DNA from: Echiichthys vipera
Taxonomy: Eukaryota > Chordata > Actinopteri > Perciformes > Trachinidae
Direction of reading: 5' to 3'
NCBI GenBank assembly: GCA_963691815.1
Contig: OY829648.1
Coordinates: forward strand, 17,018,521-17,082,520
Length of the DNA stretch: 64,000 nt
The notes under the pieces were generated by a model. The model was not told the DNA's origin and did not search any database. It worked only from the letters and a program-made list of their open reading frames with translations. The position numbers and the translations under genes were made by a program. Shown here piece by piece: positions 14,590-26,231 of the stretch (the first letter of the stretch is position 1; every line of letters begins with the position of its first letter).

Positions 14590-15180
14590 TCTGAAGGGCA
14601 GTATGAAACCTTCCTCGAGCCTTGTAAAGCCATGCTTAAAAATGTACGATTGCATCCTGATGTCTTCTGATGTGGATGAATGCTCTGTTTTGGTGCTGCT
14701 GGATCTTAGCGCAGCTTTTGAAACTGTGGATCACAGCATCCTCACTGAAAGGCTTAAGCAGTGGCTGGGTGTCTGGGAGCTTGCTGGAATGGTTCTCCCC
14801 CTACTACAGTATCTCTTGGGTAGGATTTTTTCTGTATTGCTTGGTCCCTTAATATCTGGAACTGCTACTCTTTCCTGTGCTGTGCTTCGGGGTTATACTT
14901 TGGGTCCTATATTAACTGTCTGACTGCCATAAAGGACTGGATGGCTAACAACCTTTTTACGGCTAAACGTAGACAGAAGTGTTTATCATTATCTCGGATA
15001 GCAGAGCTTCCAAGGTTGCTCAGTATATGGAGTGAGCAATCTAATCTATAAAAATCTAGAGGTTATATTTGATCAGGCCATGTACTTTGATCAACATGTC
15101 AAATCACTGACCAATCAATGACCTGTACACGTTTCTTCAATTTAAGAAACATTGCTCAATCAGGTTTGTTGTACTGCAAT
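14590..15180 (+). pseudogene. LINE reverse transcriptase fragment (L2-like)
   Basis: The frame 14603-14923 contains VLVLLDLSAAFETVDHSIL, the first catalytic aspartate block of non-LTR reverse transcriptases, followed by a degraded GYTLGP block (normally PQGS-type). Downstream fragments read AIKDWMANNLF and, in another frame, FDQAMYFDQHVKSL and NLRNIA, which match the later part of L2/CR1-type proteins. The YADD box is lost and stops interrupt the frame. It is truncated at both ends, starting about 100 bases right of the CACTA-like element. Confidence 0.7.
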
Positions 15181-17270
15181 TTGAGCTAGATATGGTTTTA
15201 TTTACACGTTTCTATCTTCCAGTTTTAAATGTTTTTTTTTATGATTTACATGCGCTGTACTTTAACATACTCCTCCTGGAGATAGTTTTCCATCTTAAAA
15301 TATTGTATTTCTCAGTGCCAATAAAAGAAATGTCCATGTTTTCATATTTTCAGAAAGGCATAGCAGTCACAGGACATGGATAGAGGCCTATAGAAAATAA
15401 TAGGAATCGCAAATTTAAATATCTCCCAATTTTAGAGCCAATTCTTTTACACTGATGAATTTTCTGCTTTGGACTAGTAGTTATGCCACATTTTGATGTG
15501 AGACTGGGTTGCCCGCTGCCAAGGAAATAATTAAATGAAAGAATAAGAGTTCTGATAAGAGATACTAAAATAATTATTCATAAATATAATATTCATGTCA
15601 TACTTGACCTTGAACTCAGGTTTATTACACACAATGTTGCCTGTTTGTTAATTATTAAACACACCAACATTGACAGGCAAAGACACAGCTTAGACTCATT
15701 TCTACAGCATCATACTTCAAAAACATGTATGACTGATGAACACTCCAACATTACAACCTTGTTTTAAAAACAAACAAAAAGTGCATTGATACAAAATGAT
15801 GTTCGGTATAACCTTCTGCTTAACAGTAATCATTCAAGTCACATCATTACATGCTGTAAAAAAATGACTTTGACTGGATGGAATGGGTATAAGGGAATGT
15901 GTCGCCTGTTGCATGATAAATCACCTGCAGGGGGCATAATAATTAACCCCCCAAACCGATCCCTACATAAAGTCACTTGTATGTCTAGCCATGCTTATCC
16001 CACCTGAATGTATAAGCATCTCACATATCCTTCCGGCCCTTCTCGTATAAGTTTAGTTTTCTTAAAAGAATAAGCATGTTGCTTCTTCTGGTTTGCATAA
16101 ACAGCTACAGGTGTGTGAAAATTCAACATACTATCTCTGTATCATAGTGGATGCAAAATATTCTACCATTTCAAACAGTTACCTCGAAAACAAATCACAT
16201 TTTTCTACTGACTACTGCACTTTTCCACAGAAAAACACCACAGTCTAAATTGATATTCTATTATTGCTATCGTCTGTTATTATGTGGGAGTGAATCAACT
16301 GCTATGAAGCTATTGTAAAGTATAATAATTATCTACGAACTCAGTGCCACAGTAATATTGTCCCCGATGAATATCCAATTAAAAGTAATCTGTGCAAGGT
16401 GAAAGAGGTTATTTCTTTTGTCAAACTATGTAAGGCTATATGAAAAAGCTTGTGGTTGAAGAGACATTCAGCAGCAAGTTAGGGTCATAACCCATCTTGC
16501 AATGTCTGGTTTTGTCTCAATCCAACCAGGCCAATAGGCTACAGTACATTGCTCTCTTGTGGTGAGTTGCATGAACAGAGAATATTGAATGTAATGTCAT
16601 TAGTTGTTGTCTGTATCACATCGCTATGCCTTGTATTGTCCTCTGAGCCAGGTCTCACCTTCAACAATTTTAAATTTCAGTGAAACTTGAATGGAAGTTA
16701 AATAAAATAGTAATGTACCAATATGAATTTCATGATACTGTACTGATTTTGATTTCTTCAACTGCTACCATAATAAATCCGTCCAATCCACAGTATGTGC
16801 ATTGGTAGTTATTTCCATGAAGTCTGCATCGTAACAATGAAATGAATAGCTTAAATCTGTTTGTTTTTTTAATTTTGTTGTTCTGTATGTCTTTGAACAA
16901 CTTCATGGTTCTGTTCTTGTTAAATTAAACACTCAAAATGACAACCTTTTACGTGAGATTTTAGAGCACAATGTGAAATCAAAGATATTAAATTCTTAAA
17001 ACTTACAATTCACGTCCTGTCTAAAGGCCAAGGTTATTGATTTACGTTTTTCAGTCCAGATGCTGCATGAACATGATTAGCTGATTCAGTCCAACAGTAT
17101 CATATTGACTTCCCAACTCTGTATCTGGGGATCCCACTAAAGCTTCTCACGACTTTTACTGATTCCTTCTTCTGTAAAGTGAGCCTGACATTTTCCCAAG
17201 GTTTAGGGTCTTTTAAATGTACTTATTATTCTTTTGAAGGACTAGCCGTGCGGCATACAGTAACCACAAC
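15181..17270. other. Non-coding region
   Basis: AT-rich sequence with no supported exon and no repeat that I can name. Confidence 0.5.
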
Positions 17271-17513
17271 CTAATAGTAACTCTGATAAGCTGGCTCCAT
17301 CTCTGCCTGACAGGCTGACAAAAGCCGCTCCAGCATGGGTTGAAAAGCTGACAGTTTCTCCTTTGTCTCTCCTGTTGGTGCTGTGGGAATAATTTGTGAC
17401 AGGTAGTCCAAGATAACTGCCTGGGCGCCTGGCAGCTCAGCGGTGGAGCTGACGCCCCATATACAGAGGCTAAAAGTCTTCATCGTAGCGGTCCACTGGT
17501 TTGACTCCAACAT
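17271..17513 (-). other. Unidentified coding-like fragment, 80 codons
   Basis: Read on the minus strand this is an ATG-initiated frame of 80 codons ending SYY-stop at 17271. It is richer in G+C than its surroundings and has a balanced, protein-like composition (for example AVILDYLSQIIPTAPTGE and AFQPMLERLLSACQAEMEP, which would form amphipathic helices). An in-frame TGA lies a few codons upstream of the ATG, at the point where a SINE-like tail (17514-17580) abuts. It may be a last exon or a retrocopy fragment truncated by that insertion. I do not recognise the protein. Confidence 0.3.
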
Positions 17514-17582
17514 GCAGCCCTTTGCTGCATGTCATCGCCTCGCTCTCTCTCTCTCTCCCTTACTGTCAATCTTCAGCTGTAC
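17514..17582 (+). repeat. SINE-like tail fragment
   Basis: Contains CCCTTTGCTGCATGTCAT followed by a CT-rich stretch and TACTGTCAATCTTCAGCTGT. This is the 3' body of a teleost SINE-like repeat also seen here at about 30.99-31.07 kb and 48.15-48.24 kb. The tRNA-like head is missing. Confidence 0.55.
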
Positions 17583-17821
17583 TTAGCAATGAAAAGCTGA
17601 CTGCAGATGTCTTCTTGGTCACTGTACCTTAGGCTCCAAATGCACAAGCAGTCAACACCATGTGGAGCTCTGATAAGCAAATGAAGATCCCTGGAATGTA
17701 CTATACACACACTAGACAGATGCACACATCTGCCTGAGAAATATCCCCATTCAGCTTGTAAGATGCACACATATTAAAAAACAAAATCACATATTTGTAT
17801 TAATTTTGGCAAATGCTGTGG

Positions 17822-18030
17822 ATAATTCATTCATTCATTCATCTTCAACCGCTTATCCCGGGGTCGGGGTCGCGGGGGGTGCTGGAGCCGATCCCAGCTG
17901 ACATCGGGCGTGAGGCAGGGTACACCCTGGACAGTACGCCAGTTTATCGCAGGGCACATAGAGACGAACAGAGACAGAAAACCATTCACACCTACGGGCA
18001 TTTTTAGAGTCATCAATTAACCTAACACTG
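17822..18030 (+). repeat. Dispersed teleost repeat
   Basis: Starts with ATTCATTCATTCATCTTC and continues with CCGCTTATCCCGGGGTCGGG, AGCTGACATCGGGCGTGAGG, CAGGGTACACCCTGGACAGT and a final TTTAGAGTCATCAATTAACC. This block is familiar as a high-copy repeat across teleost genomes; I cannot name its class with certainty. It is GC-rich against an AT-rich background. Confidence 0.6.
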
Positions 18031-20072
18031 GATTAACTGTGGATAATCCATCTTGTAATATGATATTGTCAAGTATTAAATGTTAATAATGATGCCCTCT
18101 CGGCACCTACATGTTACTTTGCTCCTTGATGACGCTTGCTTGTCAACCCCTGCAAGGTTTGACAGATATATCTGTTTATTTTACTAAATTGGGTTTTTTC
18201 AATTGTGCACTCAAGGGAATATCAATCAAACTAGTGTGGGTTTATTCATTTTTAGAATTACTTTTATCTATTTTTACAAATTTACTTTTCAACTGTACCA
18301 GTAAATAAGTACGCTTAAGTTCAGGTACAAAAACACTGTGCAAGATGAGAAGCAGACAAATATCAAAATGTTAAAAAACCTGCTGTCTTTCACCGTTCTC
18401 TTCATTTTATCACTGCAAGATTTTCAAACTATGAGAGACAAAACAAATGGAGGCTTAACAATATATGTTATATCAATATTTATGTGAGTATAAGGTAGAT
18501 AATCAGTTTCACCATCACATAGGTTTTCCACAAGTTCCCCAATGTGTTGGTTTGATGACAATTGGGGATCATCAGTATTTGAGTGTAAGGTGTCTATTCA
18601 AAATCTCGGGTACCAGGGCCCAATAATGGCAGCTCTATAAGGTCTATAGATCTTAAAGCTAACTGGGATAAGGTTTGTTTCCTTTAGAAGACACATGATA
18701 GTGTAGGGGTGTCAAGAAGGCACAAGAGGATAGTGAGTTTTACATCAAGCATTAAAGGAACCAGCAATAGCCTACTCCAGGATTAAGATTTAAAATGCAA
18801 TTTCTAGGTTTTGAGGGGCATATTTAATTATGAGAAACGGTTTAAGTAAGATTCAAAACTGTCAAATGGGACAGGCACTTTGTGTTTATGTTCATGATTG
18901 TTTGACAGCTTTTTCCCCCCTTAATCTCAATTTAGGATAGTTCAGTGACCTCCTAAAGTATCACCTTACATGTAGACCTTTTAAGTGAAAATTGACTTTA
19001 TAGGTCCTATATGGATTTACACGATAGGCATAGGCTAATGTACAAACGGAAGTAACTTTTTAGTTTGAGTATTCCTTGACAATGTTCAATGGACAATGTT
19101 TACCAAGAGCTACTTTAATAAAGATGTTTGAGAAGGAAAAAAAAAACGCATTTGTGTTAATCTGGTGCCGATTTGCTCTTACCAAAGCCATTAAATTGCC
19201 TCTTCTGCATGCTACCACCGAATTAGAAACCGGAAGTAATTTTTCATGACTTGATAGTTCTGGGGAAAAAAAAAAAATTCAAATAACAAACAATTTTTAT
19301 TTAAATGTTGAATTCATTAAAAATATGGGAACATCATAATACATGACTTATTTTTAAGTAGATATAGACATATACAGAAATATAATATATACGATGAGTA
19401 AAAAATGAAACGAGTAGAAAAGCAAAAAACAAAGAAACATCAAATAAATAAATAAAATATGCCAAGGGTCAGTAAAGAATTAAAAATATAGTGCTGGACA
19501 TACAGTAGCCTGTACATTATGTACTCTGTCAAAAGAGCTTTATAGTGACAAAATTCATCATAAAATGCGGACTATAATTTAACTTTGTGCTACTGGGAAA
19601 ATCATAGAAATATACGTGTATGGCCAAAACCTACAATATTCATCTTAGTACACGACTTTACCGGCGTTACTTTTATTTTGAAAACTCCCACCGGATGTAG
19701 ATATCGCTAGTCTTTTTTCCATTATTTTTTATATTCTTCTTCTTATTATTCTTATTGTTACAATTATTATTACTTTATTCATTGTGTACTTCTCTTTCTT
19801 GACTATTGTTTTATACTCAGGACATACGTATTTTGTTGAAAGTTTTTTTTGTAAATTTGTATTTAGAAATTGCGTTAGATAAATAAAGTTTGAGGGTAAA
19901 AAAAAGAAAAGAAAGGGATCGGTCTAAGTCCTGTGAGAGGTAACGGTTAGTAACCACATGCTAGCGGGGGACACATCATAACGTTACCGTTCATTAGTAG
20001 GTTTGTCCTGTGAATAATATCTGTGATTATTATCCGCTATGACTGTTGTTTCAAATAAAGTCAGCTAACAAC
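18031..20072. other. Non-coding region
   Basis: AT-rich, with A/T runs and no supported exon. Two CGGAAGTAA motifs (about 19.05 and 19.23 kb) and a stretch of TTC/TTA-rich sequence near 19.73-19.78 kb are present, with no evident organisation. Confidence 0.5.
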
Positions 20073-20077
20073 GTCAC

Positions 20078-20532
20078 TGTAAGGAACCCCAGGACATATT
20101 ATAGTTTTATGTGAAGTTTGTTGTAAATGTATTGTGCTTTTATTTTGTTAACTGTTTATATTTTACCGGAAGTTGTGGCAAGGTGTATGGACAGTAAATC
20201 TATAGCTAAAAGCTAAACTAGGGAGGTATGGAAGAGTGAATGTTGGAGCAACGGGACAGAGTGTAAACATAAGAACTATAAAAGGATATATAGCTTCGGT
20301 CGAAAGTGGCAACAAGGTCTGTATATTATGTGTATTATGTCAAGTAATTTAGAGTTTATTTTATAGCCTACATTGCGTTAACGTCCTGCTACTACTCGTC
20401 TAATATTTAGTATCTTCTGTTTTGTGTGTTTGTACTCCGCTCTCACGTTGGTCTGTGAATGGTTGAAAAGACAAATTAAAAGAACATAAGACCATCAGTT
20501 CCGGCTATAATCATTTCGACTGGAAAGCTACA
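20078..20532 (+). mobile_element. Solo LTR, 455 bp, with 5-bp target duplication
   Basis: The block begins TGTAAGGAACCCC and ends GGAAAGCTACA, the TG...CA form of retrotransposon LTRs. It is flanked on both sides by the exact 5-bp repeat GTCAC (20073-20077 and 20533-20537). A TATAAAAG promoter box sits at 20277-20284, where an LTR promoter would be expected. No internal gag/pol sequence adjoins it, so it is a solo LTR left by recombination. The family is not determined. It lies about 1.4 kb upstream of hykk copy 1 in the same orientation, so it could donate a promoter; that is inference. Confidence 0.75.
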
Positions 20533-20537
20533 GTCAC

Positions 20538-21970
20538 TGTTATCTCATGCAGTTTGTTGAATACAAGAGCACCACGCTGTTAATGACGCGGAGGAACCAT
20601 AGGATCTCATAATGCGGAGAGTTGCTATTTATTTAAAGTCAGTGTCACAGTTTATAGATTTTTAACTCACACTGTCACTTCAAATACTAAAGACACCGTC
20701 CGCAGCGGAGGACGCTGAAGTTGGCTTTCCAAAATCAAAACATGAAACTGTTTTAAATCCTTTGTTGCCTCTCTAAAATAATCGAGGTCATATTGGACAC
20801 ATTTAAGCGGTAAGTGGTCTTCGATCTAGACCTACTCCAATATGGCCTATATGTGAAAAAAGCTGAGAAATCTCCCCCTTTGCGTTTTCACAAATAAAAT
20901 AAAACTTTCACAAATCCTTGTTTTTCATACAGCTTTATGCTTTATCTAATGCAACAGTATGACGTGCAGACAACGGAGACGTGGTTGCTTAGTAATGTAA
21001 ATTAAGTTTCCCTTAAAGTCCCCCTCCACTCAAAATTGTGATTTTCTTCTGTTTATGCCTTTTGAAATGTCTTACATAGACTTTATATCTGTGCCAAGAG
21101 ACAATCCTCCCCAAGCAGCACCGGTTTGTGCACTTCTCTGAAATTTTAAATTGCAATGTATTCTGGGCAAGCTCTAGTGGGTATTTCCCTAATGCACCTA
21201 TGGCTGATCCACTCTGATCTGCTTTGTCATCTTGATGAACCAGTTACACGGTACCTTTTCACCTAGAAGCTAGAACATTACAGAAGAGCCTCAATCTATA
21301 AGCGGACGGCGTGAAGCCAGATGCAAAATTCCTTAATGAGGGAGAAAGAGAAGATGTGCTTCCAGCTCTAGCTCTTGATTATTTTTGTTTCCAAACGTAA
21401 GCCATGTCTCCCCATAACATTGTTGAGACAGTCATCCAGCATTATAATCCATACCAAGGTCCACTTTTTAAGAAGTAGCAAGTCCTTCTGACCCTTTTTT
21501 TTATTTTTCATTTTCTACCATGATTAAGTTGTTAAGTTTGTAAAGTTTTAACAAGTTATACTTACAAAAAGTGGTGGGAAGTCGATAAAAAATTACCATT
21601 TCGAAAAGTGGTGGGGACATGTCCACAGCGTCCCCAGCATAAATGATGCCTATGAATCTGCCTGATACCCGTTAATATTTGCAGAAGAAAACGCACGACA
21701 CTGCAAACAATACTGAAATAATTGTGAGTGCATGTAAAAAAAGAAAACAAAAACATACCAGTTTGTTATATTTGAACGGAGCTCAATCTGTATACTGTTG
21801 AAGTTGCACTGCTACCAAGTTTCATTCTTTTGGATTCAGTGATTAATCATTTAGTGGACCAGTACTCCAGTTTCAGACTACATTTTGTATTTTGAGTAAT
21901 TATCAATTCCCTTTAGGTTGCTATTAGGCTTTGGTTTCATGCATTTCTGCAATAGCATTTGTTTTTCATT
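20538..21970. other. Upstream region of hykk copy 1
   Basis: No coding exon is visible. A non-coding first exon and promoter of hykk copy 1 should lie here or further upstream, because the first coding exon begins after a splice-acceptor-like TTTTTCATTCAG, but no unambiguous TATA or initiator element stands out. Confidence 0.4.
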
Positions 21971-21978
21971 CAGCAGTA

Positions 21979-24900
21979 ATGCCAGCTAAGCATACCAAGC
22001 CCAGCTTCAGCCAGTCTCAGGTGGTAGAGATGGTGAAGAGGCTCTACAGGCTGACGCCGTCAGAAATCCGCTCTCTGCCGAGCTATGATGACCAGAACTT
22101 CTATGTTGCGCCCATGGAGGGTGGCGAGTACGTCCTGAAGATAATGAACTCGGAAGACAGTAAGAACGACTCCCTGATTGAGATGCAGACATATGCCATG
22201 AGCATCCTGAACCAGCATGGACTTCCTGCTCAAACGGCCCTGCCCAACGCCTCAGGACAGCTCACGAGCCTGGAAGAAACAGGTATGGGGCTAGTCCCAC
22301 ATGGCCGGCCCGATTAAGATGTTATGTAACACTGTGAAAGACAAATGTCTTCTAATTTGGCAGAAAATATAGTTGTACACATCATGCGGCATTATCAGGA
22401 AATTGCATTCATATTAGCTAGACTAGAGCACCTTGTACCGTGTTTCCCACCACAGCCTTGTAGTGTTTTTCAGTCAGGTTTGTGTTAAATTAATTCTGTT
22501 TTGATTGATGTCCAAATGCTTTATAACATTTTCTCTGCTGATATTCACTCATAAATCACTTGTAAAAATAACACGCAGTTTGTATTACAAATATTTTTAG
22601 GATGTGTTGGAGTTGCCTTGGAAATTAGAGCAATCAAGGATGAATGTAATGTATGCAAATGCTGGAGGCTCAGGTGCAGCAAAGTATTCATTAGCTGTAT
22701 AGCGCAGGTAAATAATATACACTAGATAGATAATAGACACTTTCCTAACATTTAGCCTGTTTCTATGACTTGGAATTTAATACCACTTTCAAGATAATTT
22801 TGTCCTCCTCTTTTTAACCTGTTAACTTATACAAGTTGACCTTCAATCCAGACATACACACGTACTGTATATACGCACATAGAGACACACATCTGGATTC
22901 CAATAGAGGTGTATAAACATCTCAAGGATAATCAGAAGAAATGGACAGCACCTGAGTTAAATATACGAGTGTCACAGCAAAGGGTCCTAACACTTATGGC
23001 CATGTGATGTTTCAGTTTTTGTTCTTTAGTAATATTTACGAAACAATCTTTGCTTTCTGCCTTTCTGAGATATTTAAGGGCATCTGAATACTGTCCGTAC
23101 CCATTGTATGTCTGTGAAATAAAATTGGCCCTGTGGCGGGTCCTGTTTTATAGAGAGAAGTTTGGAGTTACGCTGTAGGAATTTACCTCAAGGTTCATTT
23201 TTTTAAAGATCTTCCTCATAATTTCCTCCAACACTCACCTCACACACTCAGGTGTTTCAGTCTTATGCAATATAACAGACTGTGGCAGGTTAATGTCCTC
23301 AGTAATACTCATACACACTTGAGTAATGATAAGTGTGCCCCTGAGCAAGGCCGCGATATACAGGTAAGGATTTATGAGGGCTAAAGAGCGAGAGTTAATG
23401 CCTGTTACACATATCCTGTCTTTACCTTTGACAGATTGTGGCCATGGCTGTCAGAAATACCTGGTGCGACTGCTGACTTATTTGCCTGGAACCACAATAT
23501 CCAAAGTTCCTTTAACACCACAGTTACTGTATGAAGTCGGCAAGACTGCAGCCAGAATGGACAAAATCTTTCAAGAGGTATAATGGTAATTCCCCTGAGA
23601 AACTTTTAGATAATTTGCTTTGTTTTGTAATACCATCGGAGCTATTGTGATAAGAAAGTGCTCCACTGTTTTTTATTTTTAAACATTTTTTTTTAAAATT
23701 TACCACCACTGGCGTTTTTTGGAATTTGGAGTTCTTCAGGGCTCAGTTTCAACATAGGTCATTTTTTTTAATTGTCCCAAAGGACAGAGAGCCTAAAGAA
23801 AAAGCACTGCACCCAACATTTATTTTTATTTTTATTTCAGTGCTCCACCTTTTTTGTGTGGCTGCTCCGAGCGCTTCCACTTGAAAATCTCTGAACTTTT
23901 CAAAAATGCTCGGGTCAGAGCAATATCACAACAAAGATGGAAATAGCCATTTGTGGGAGCAGACCGGCTGCACGCTGAATTTTACTGATGAGTGTTGTGC
24001 TTTTATCACAGAATGCATTGAAAGGTTTTTGTTAGCTGTGTAGTCAACCCCCTGTTAACATAGCATTGTTAGCTACCCAGCTAATGTTAATAACGTCATA
24101 GAAACACAGGCAGCACTTCAAAGTGCTCCCTAGCGCCCTGCCAGAGCTAGAAAAACAGTCGGGAAACTGACCTGTAGTCATGAACCACGTCATTATGCGT
24201 CTTTATTGTCACCTATGTTTGCGTTATTTTAAGACCTTAATCAGATCATGTATATAATAAAGGACTAGCCCTTCATTGCTCATGAAGCTTGACTTGTGGA
24301 AATGCTAAGCTTTGATATGCAAAACCTACTTCTGTCTTGTACTTTTTCTTATGCCTTCCACTTATCAGCATTATTATTGTTTTTTTCCAGATGGAGCACC
24401 CCTACATTGATTTACTGCAGAGAAAGAAGTTCATATGGAGTCTGTCCAATGTTCCCCTCCTAGAAGCGTACATCAATACATTAGATGGAGATCCTCTTGA
24501 GGAGGTTGTGAAGTCCGTCCTTCATCAGTACAAGACCTCTGTGGTCCCTAAACGCTCCAATTTCCGCAAGTGTGAGTGTGATATTTACTTTTAAACAATT
24601 AAATAAGGGAGCAGTTTAGTCCAAACACCCTTCTGCTCACGTTCTTTGACACATTTTCACCTTGTATACTGTCAGCAGAGCCTGGCAATGCCATTGAAAA
24701 CATGTGTGATAATGTATTTTAGTTCCTATAAACAACATTTTATCTCTTCATTTTCTAAGGCATTAACCATGGTGACTTCAATGACCTCAATGTGCTTGTA
24801 CAACCTGATGAAAGTGACGGCCATAGGATTTCTGGCATCCTTGACTTTGGAGACATGAACAGTGGCTACTACATCCATGAGCTAGCCATCGCTATCATGT

Positions 24901-25202
24901 ACATGATGACGGAGCACCCTAACCCCATAGAGGTGGGTGGACCCGTCCTCGCAGGCTGGGAAAGTGTTCTTCCCCTCAAAGAGGAAGAGAAAGATTGTCT
25001 CTATGTGCTGGTACTGTCACGCTTCTGCCAGTCGTTGGTTTTAGCTCGTCACTCTGTGACCTTGCATCCAGAGAATGCAGAATATCTGATGATTACAACC
25101 AGGAAGGGCGTCCACATTCTGCAGAAACTCTGGGAGCTCGGAAAGGAGCAGGTGGAGAAGGTGTGGTTCCAGAGTGCTGCTCAATTCAGTGACACGAAGT
25201 GA
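21979..25202 (+). CDS. hykk: Hydroxylysine kinase, tandem copy 1
   Basis: Four coding exons: 21979-22282, 23435-23577, 24391-24571 and 24760-25202 (TGA). All introns are GT-AG and phases match (1, 0, 1), giving 356 residues, close to human HYKK at about 373. The family phosphorylates 5-hydroxy-L-lysine using GTP in hydroxylysine catabolism, in the cytosol. An APH/choline-kinase fold is shown by VLKIMN (ATP-site Lys54), the catalytic loop HGDFNDLN (His213-Asn220) and the metal-binding DFGD (Asp238-Asp241). The ATG at 21979 is the first in-frame Met after a TTTTTCATTCAG acceptor, so the 5' UTR exon is upstream. Exon 1 is clearly diverged from copies 2 and 3, while exons 2-4 are nearly identical to copy 2. 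A possible poly-A signal AATAAA lies at 25770. The gene appears intact. Confidence 0.92.
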
Positions 25203-25216
25203 GAAATATGTAAGGA

Positions 25217-25312
25217 ATAGTGATGCACCGATCTGATGTTGATATCAGGCCGATACTGACTCAAAAAGCTGGCTTGGGTATATGGTCCAATCGATACATT
25301 AAATCAATGTTT
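25217..25312 (+). repeat. Dispersed repeat fragment (GATGCACCGAT type)
   Basis: The block AGTGATGCACCGATCTGATG ... GGCCGATACTGACTC ... AAAAGCTGGCTTGGGTAT resembles a high-copy teleost repeat with a GTGCACCGAT terminus. Only one end is recognised. The same position downstream of copy 2 lacks it, so it probably arrived after the duplication. Confidence 0.4.
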
Positions 25313-26012
25313 ATAAACTGTGTGAAAACTCTCTTGTTTCCCGTAGAGTTCATTATTCCATTTTATTTGAGTATCTGAATCATCAGTGTGATTTGCTATA
25401 TTAAACACTCTACATTTATGCCCTACACAGCATCGTTTACTTAAAAACTCTACATTGGGATGCAAAGAGCGGTGTCAATGGCGTTTACGCTACTTTCTGC
25501 TTACAATCCCAAACTGCAATGCTCCACATTTTATAGATGCAAAAACTGTTGAGTGACACAGTTTTCAGTATGGCAATGATTTACAAGTGTCTGAAATATA
25601 AATGCTATTGAGTAAATAATTGACCGTCTATTGTGTAAGGAGTTGTGAAAGAGTGAACAACGGGGTAATTTCAGACACAGCCAATGTGTCTGTAACTACA
25701 TACTGCAATTACAACATCAGTGTACTGAAGCACACTTAATTTATCTGCAAACAGCCATTAGGTTGAGATAATAAATGCATTTTGAACCAGTATGCAGATT
25801 TCATTACTATTGCTCAAACCAAGGCAGTAAAAAGACTTAAGGAATTGAGAAATAATTATTCAGTTGTTGTTAAATGCTGTAAACCATGCTATGAAGTGTG
25901 ATGTCTGCCAACTTCAGTTAACCCGGTAGCATTAAATATTAGTACAGCATCACATCACACAACATGTATTACATTTTGTGGATTGTGCTTTAATTTTGTG
26001 AAAATTGTTTGA

Positions 26013-26160
26013 TACTAACACAAGTGTCCCAACAGATCTTTATAACAAGGATAAGATCTGGGATTGCACAAATTGTTCTAATCCAGTATAACCCAAAGAA
26101 AAAACATCACCCTCATCCAAAATGGCTTCAGCTATGCAGCAAAAACTCAAAAACAAATAC
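26013..26160 (+). repeat. Duplicated 3'-flank block, copy A
   Basis: Starts ACTAACACAAGTGTCCCAAC and runs through AATGGCTTCAGCTATGCAGC. It matches 38924-39065 closely with small indels. It lies about 0.8 kb past the stop of hykk copy 1, and its partner about 1.55 kb past the stop of copy 2, so it marks the 3' reach of the duplicated unit. Confidence 0.75.
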
Positions 26161-26231
26161 AGACTTATTTAAATGATGACATTTTTTTATTTTATTTCAC
26201 ATTTTTATTCGTGATGTAACCCATACCGCTA

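Larger units (their letters stand above)
25203..26229. other. 3' flank of hykk copy 1
   Basis: Contains the probable 3' UTR, a repeat fragment near 25.22-25.31 kb and a block shared with the 3' flank of copy 2 (about 26.01-26.16 kb). No further coding exon is seen. Confidence 0.55.
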
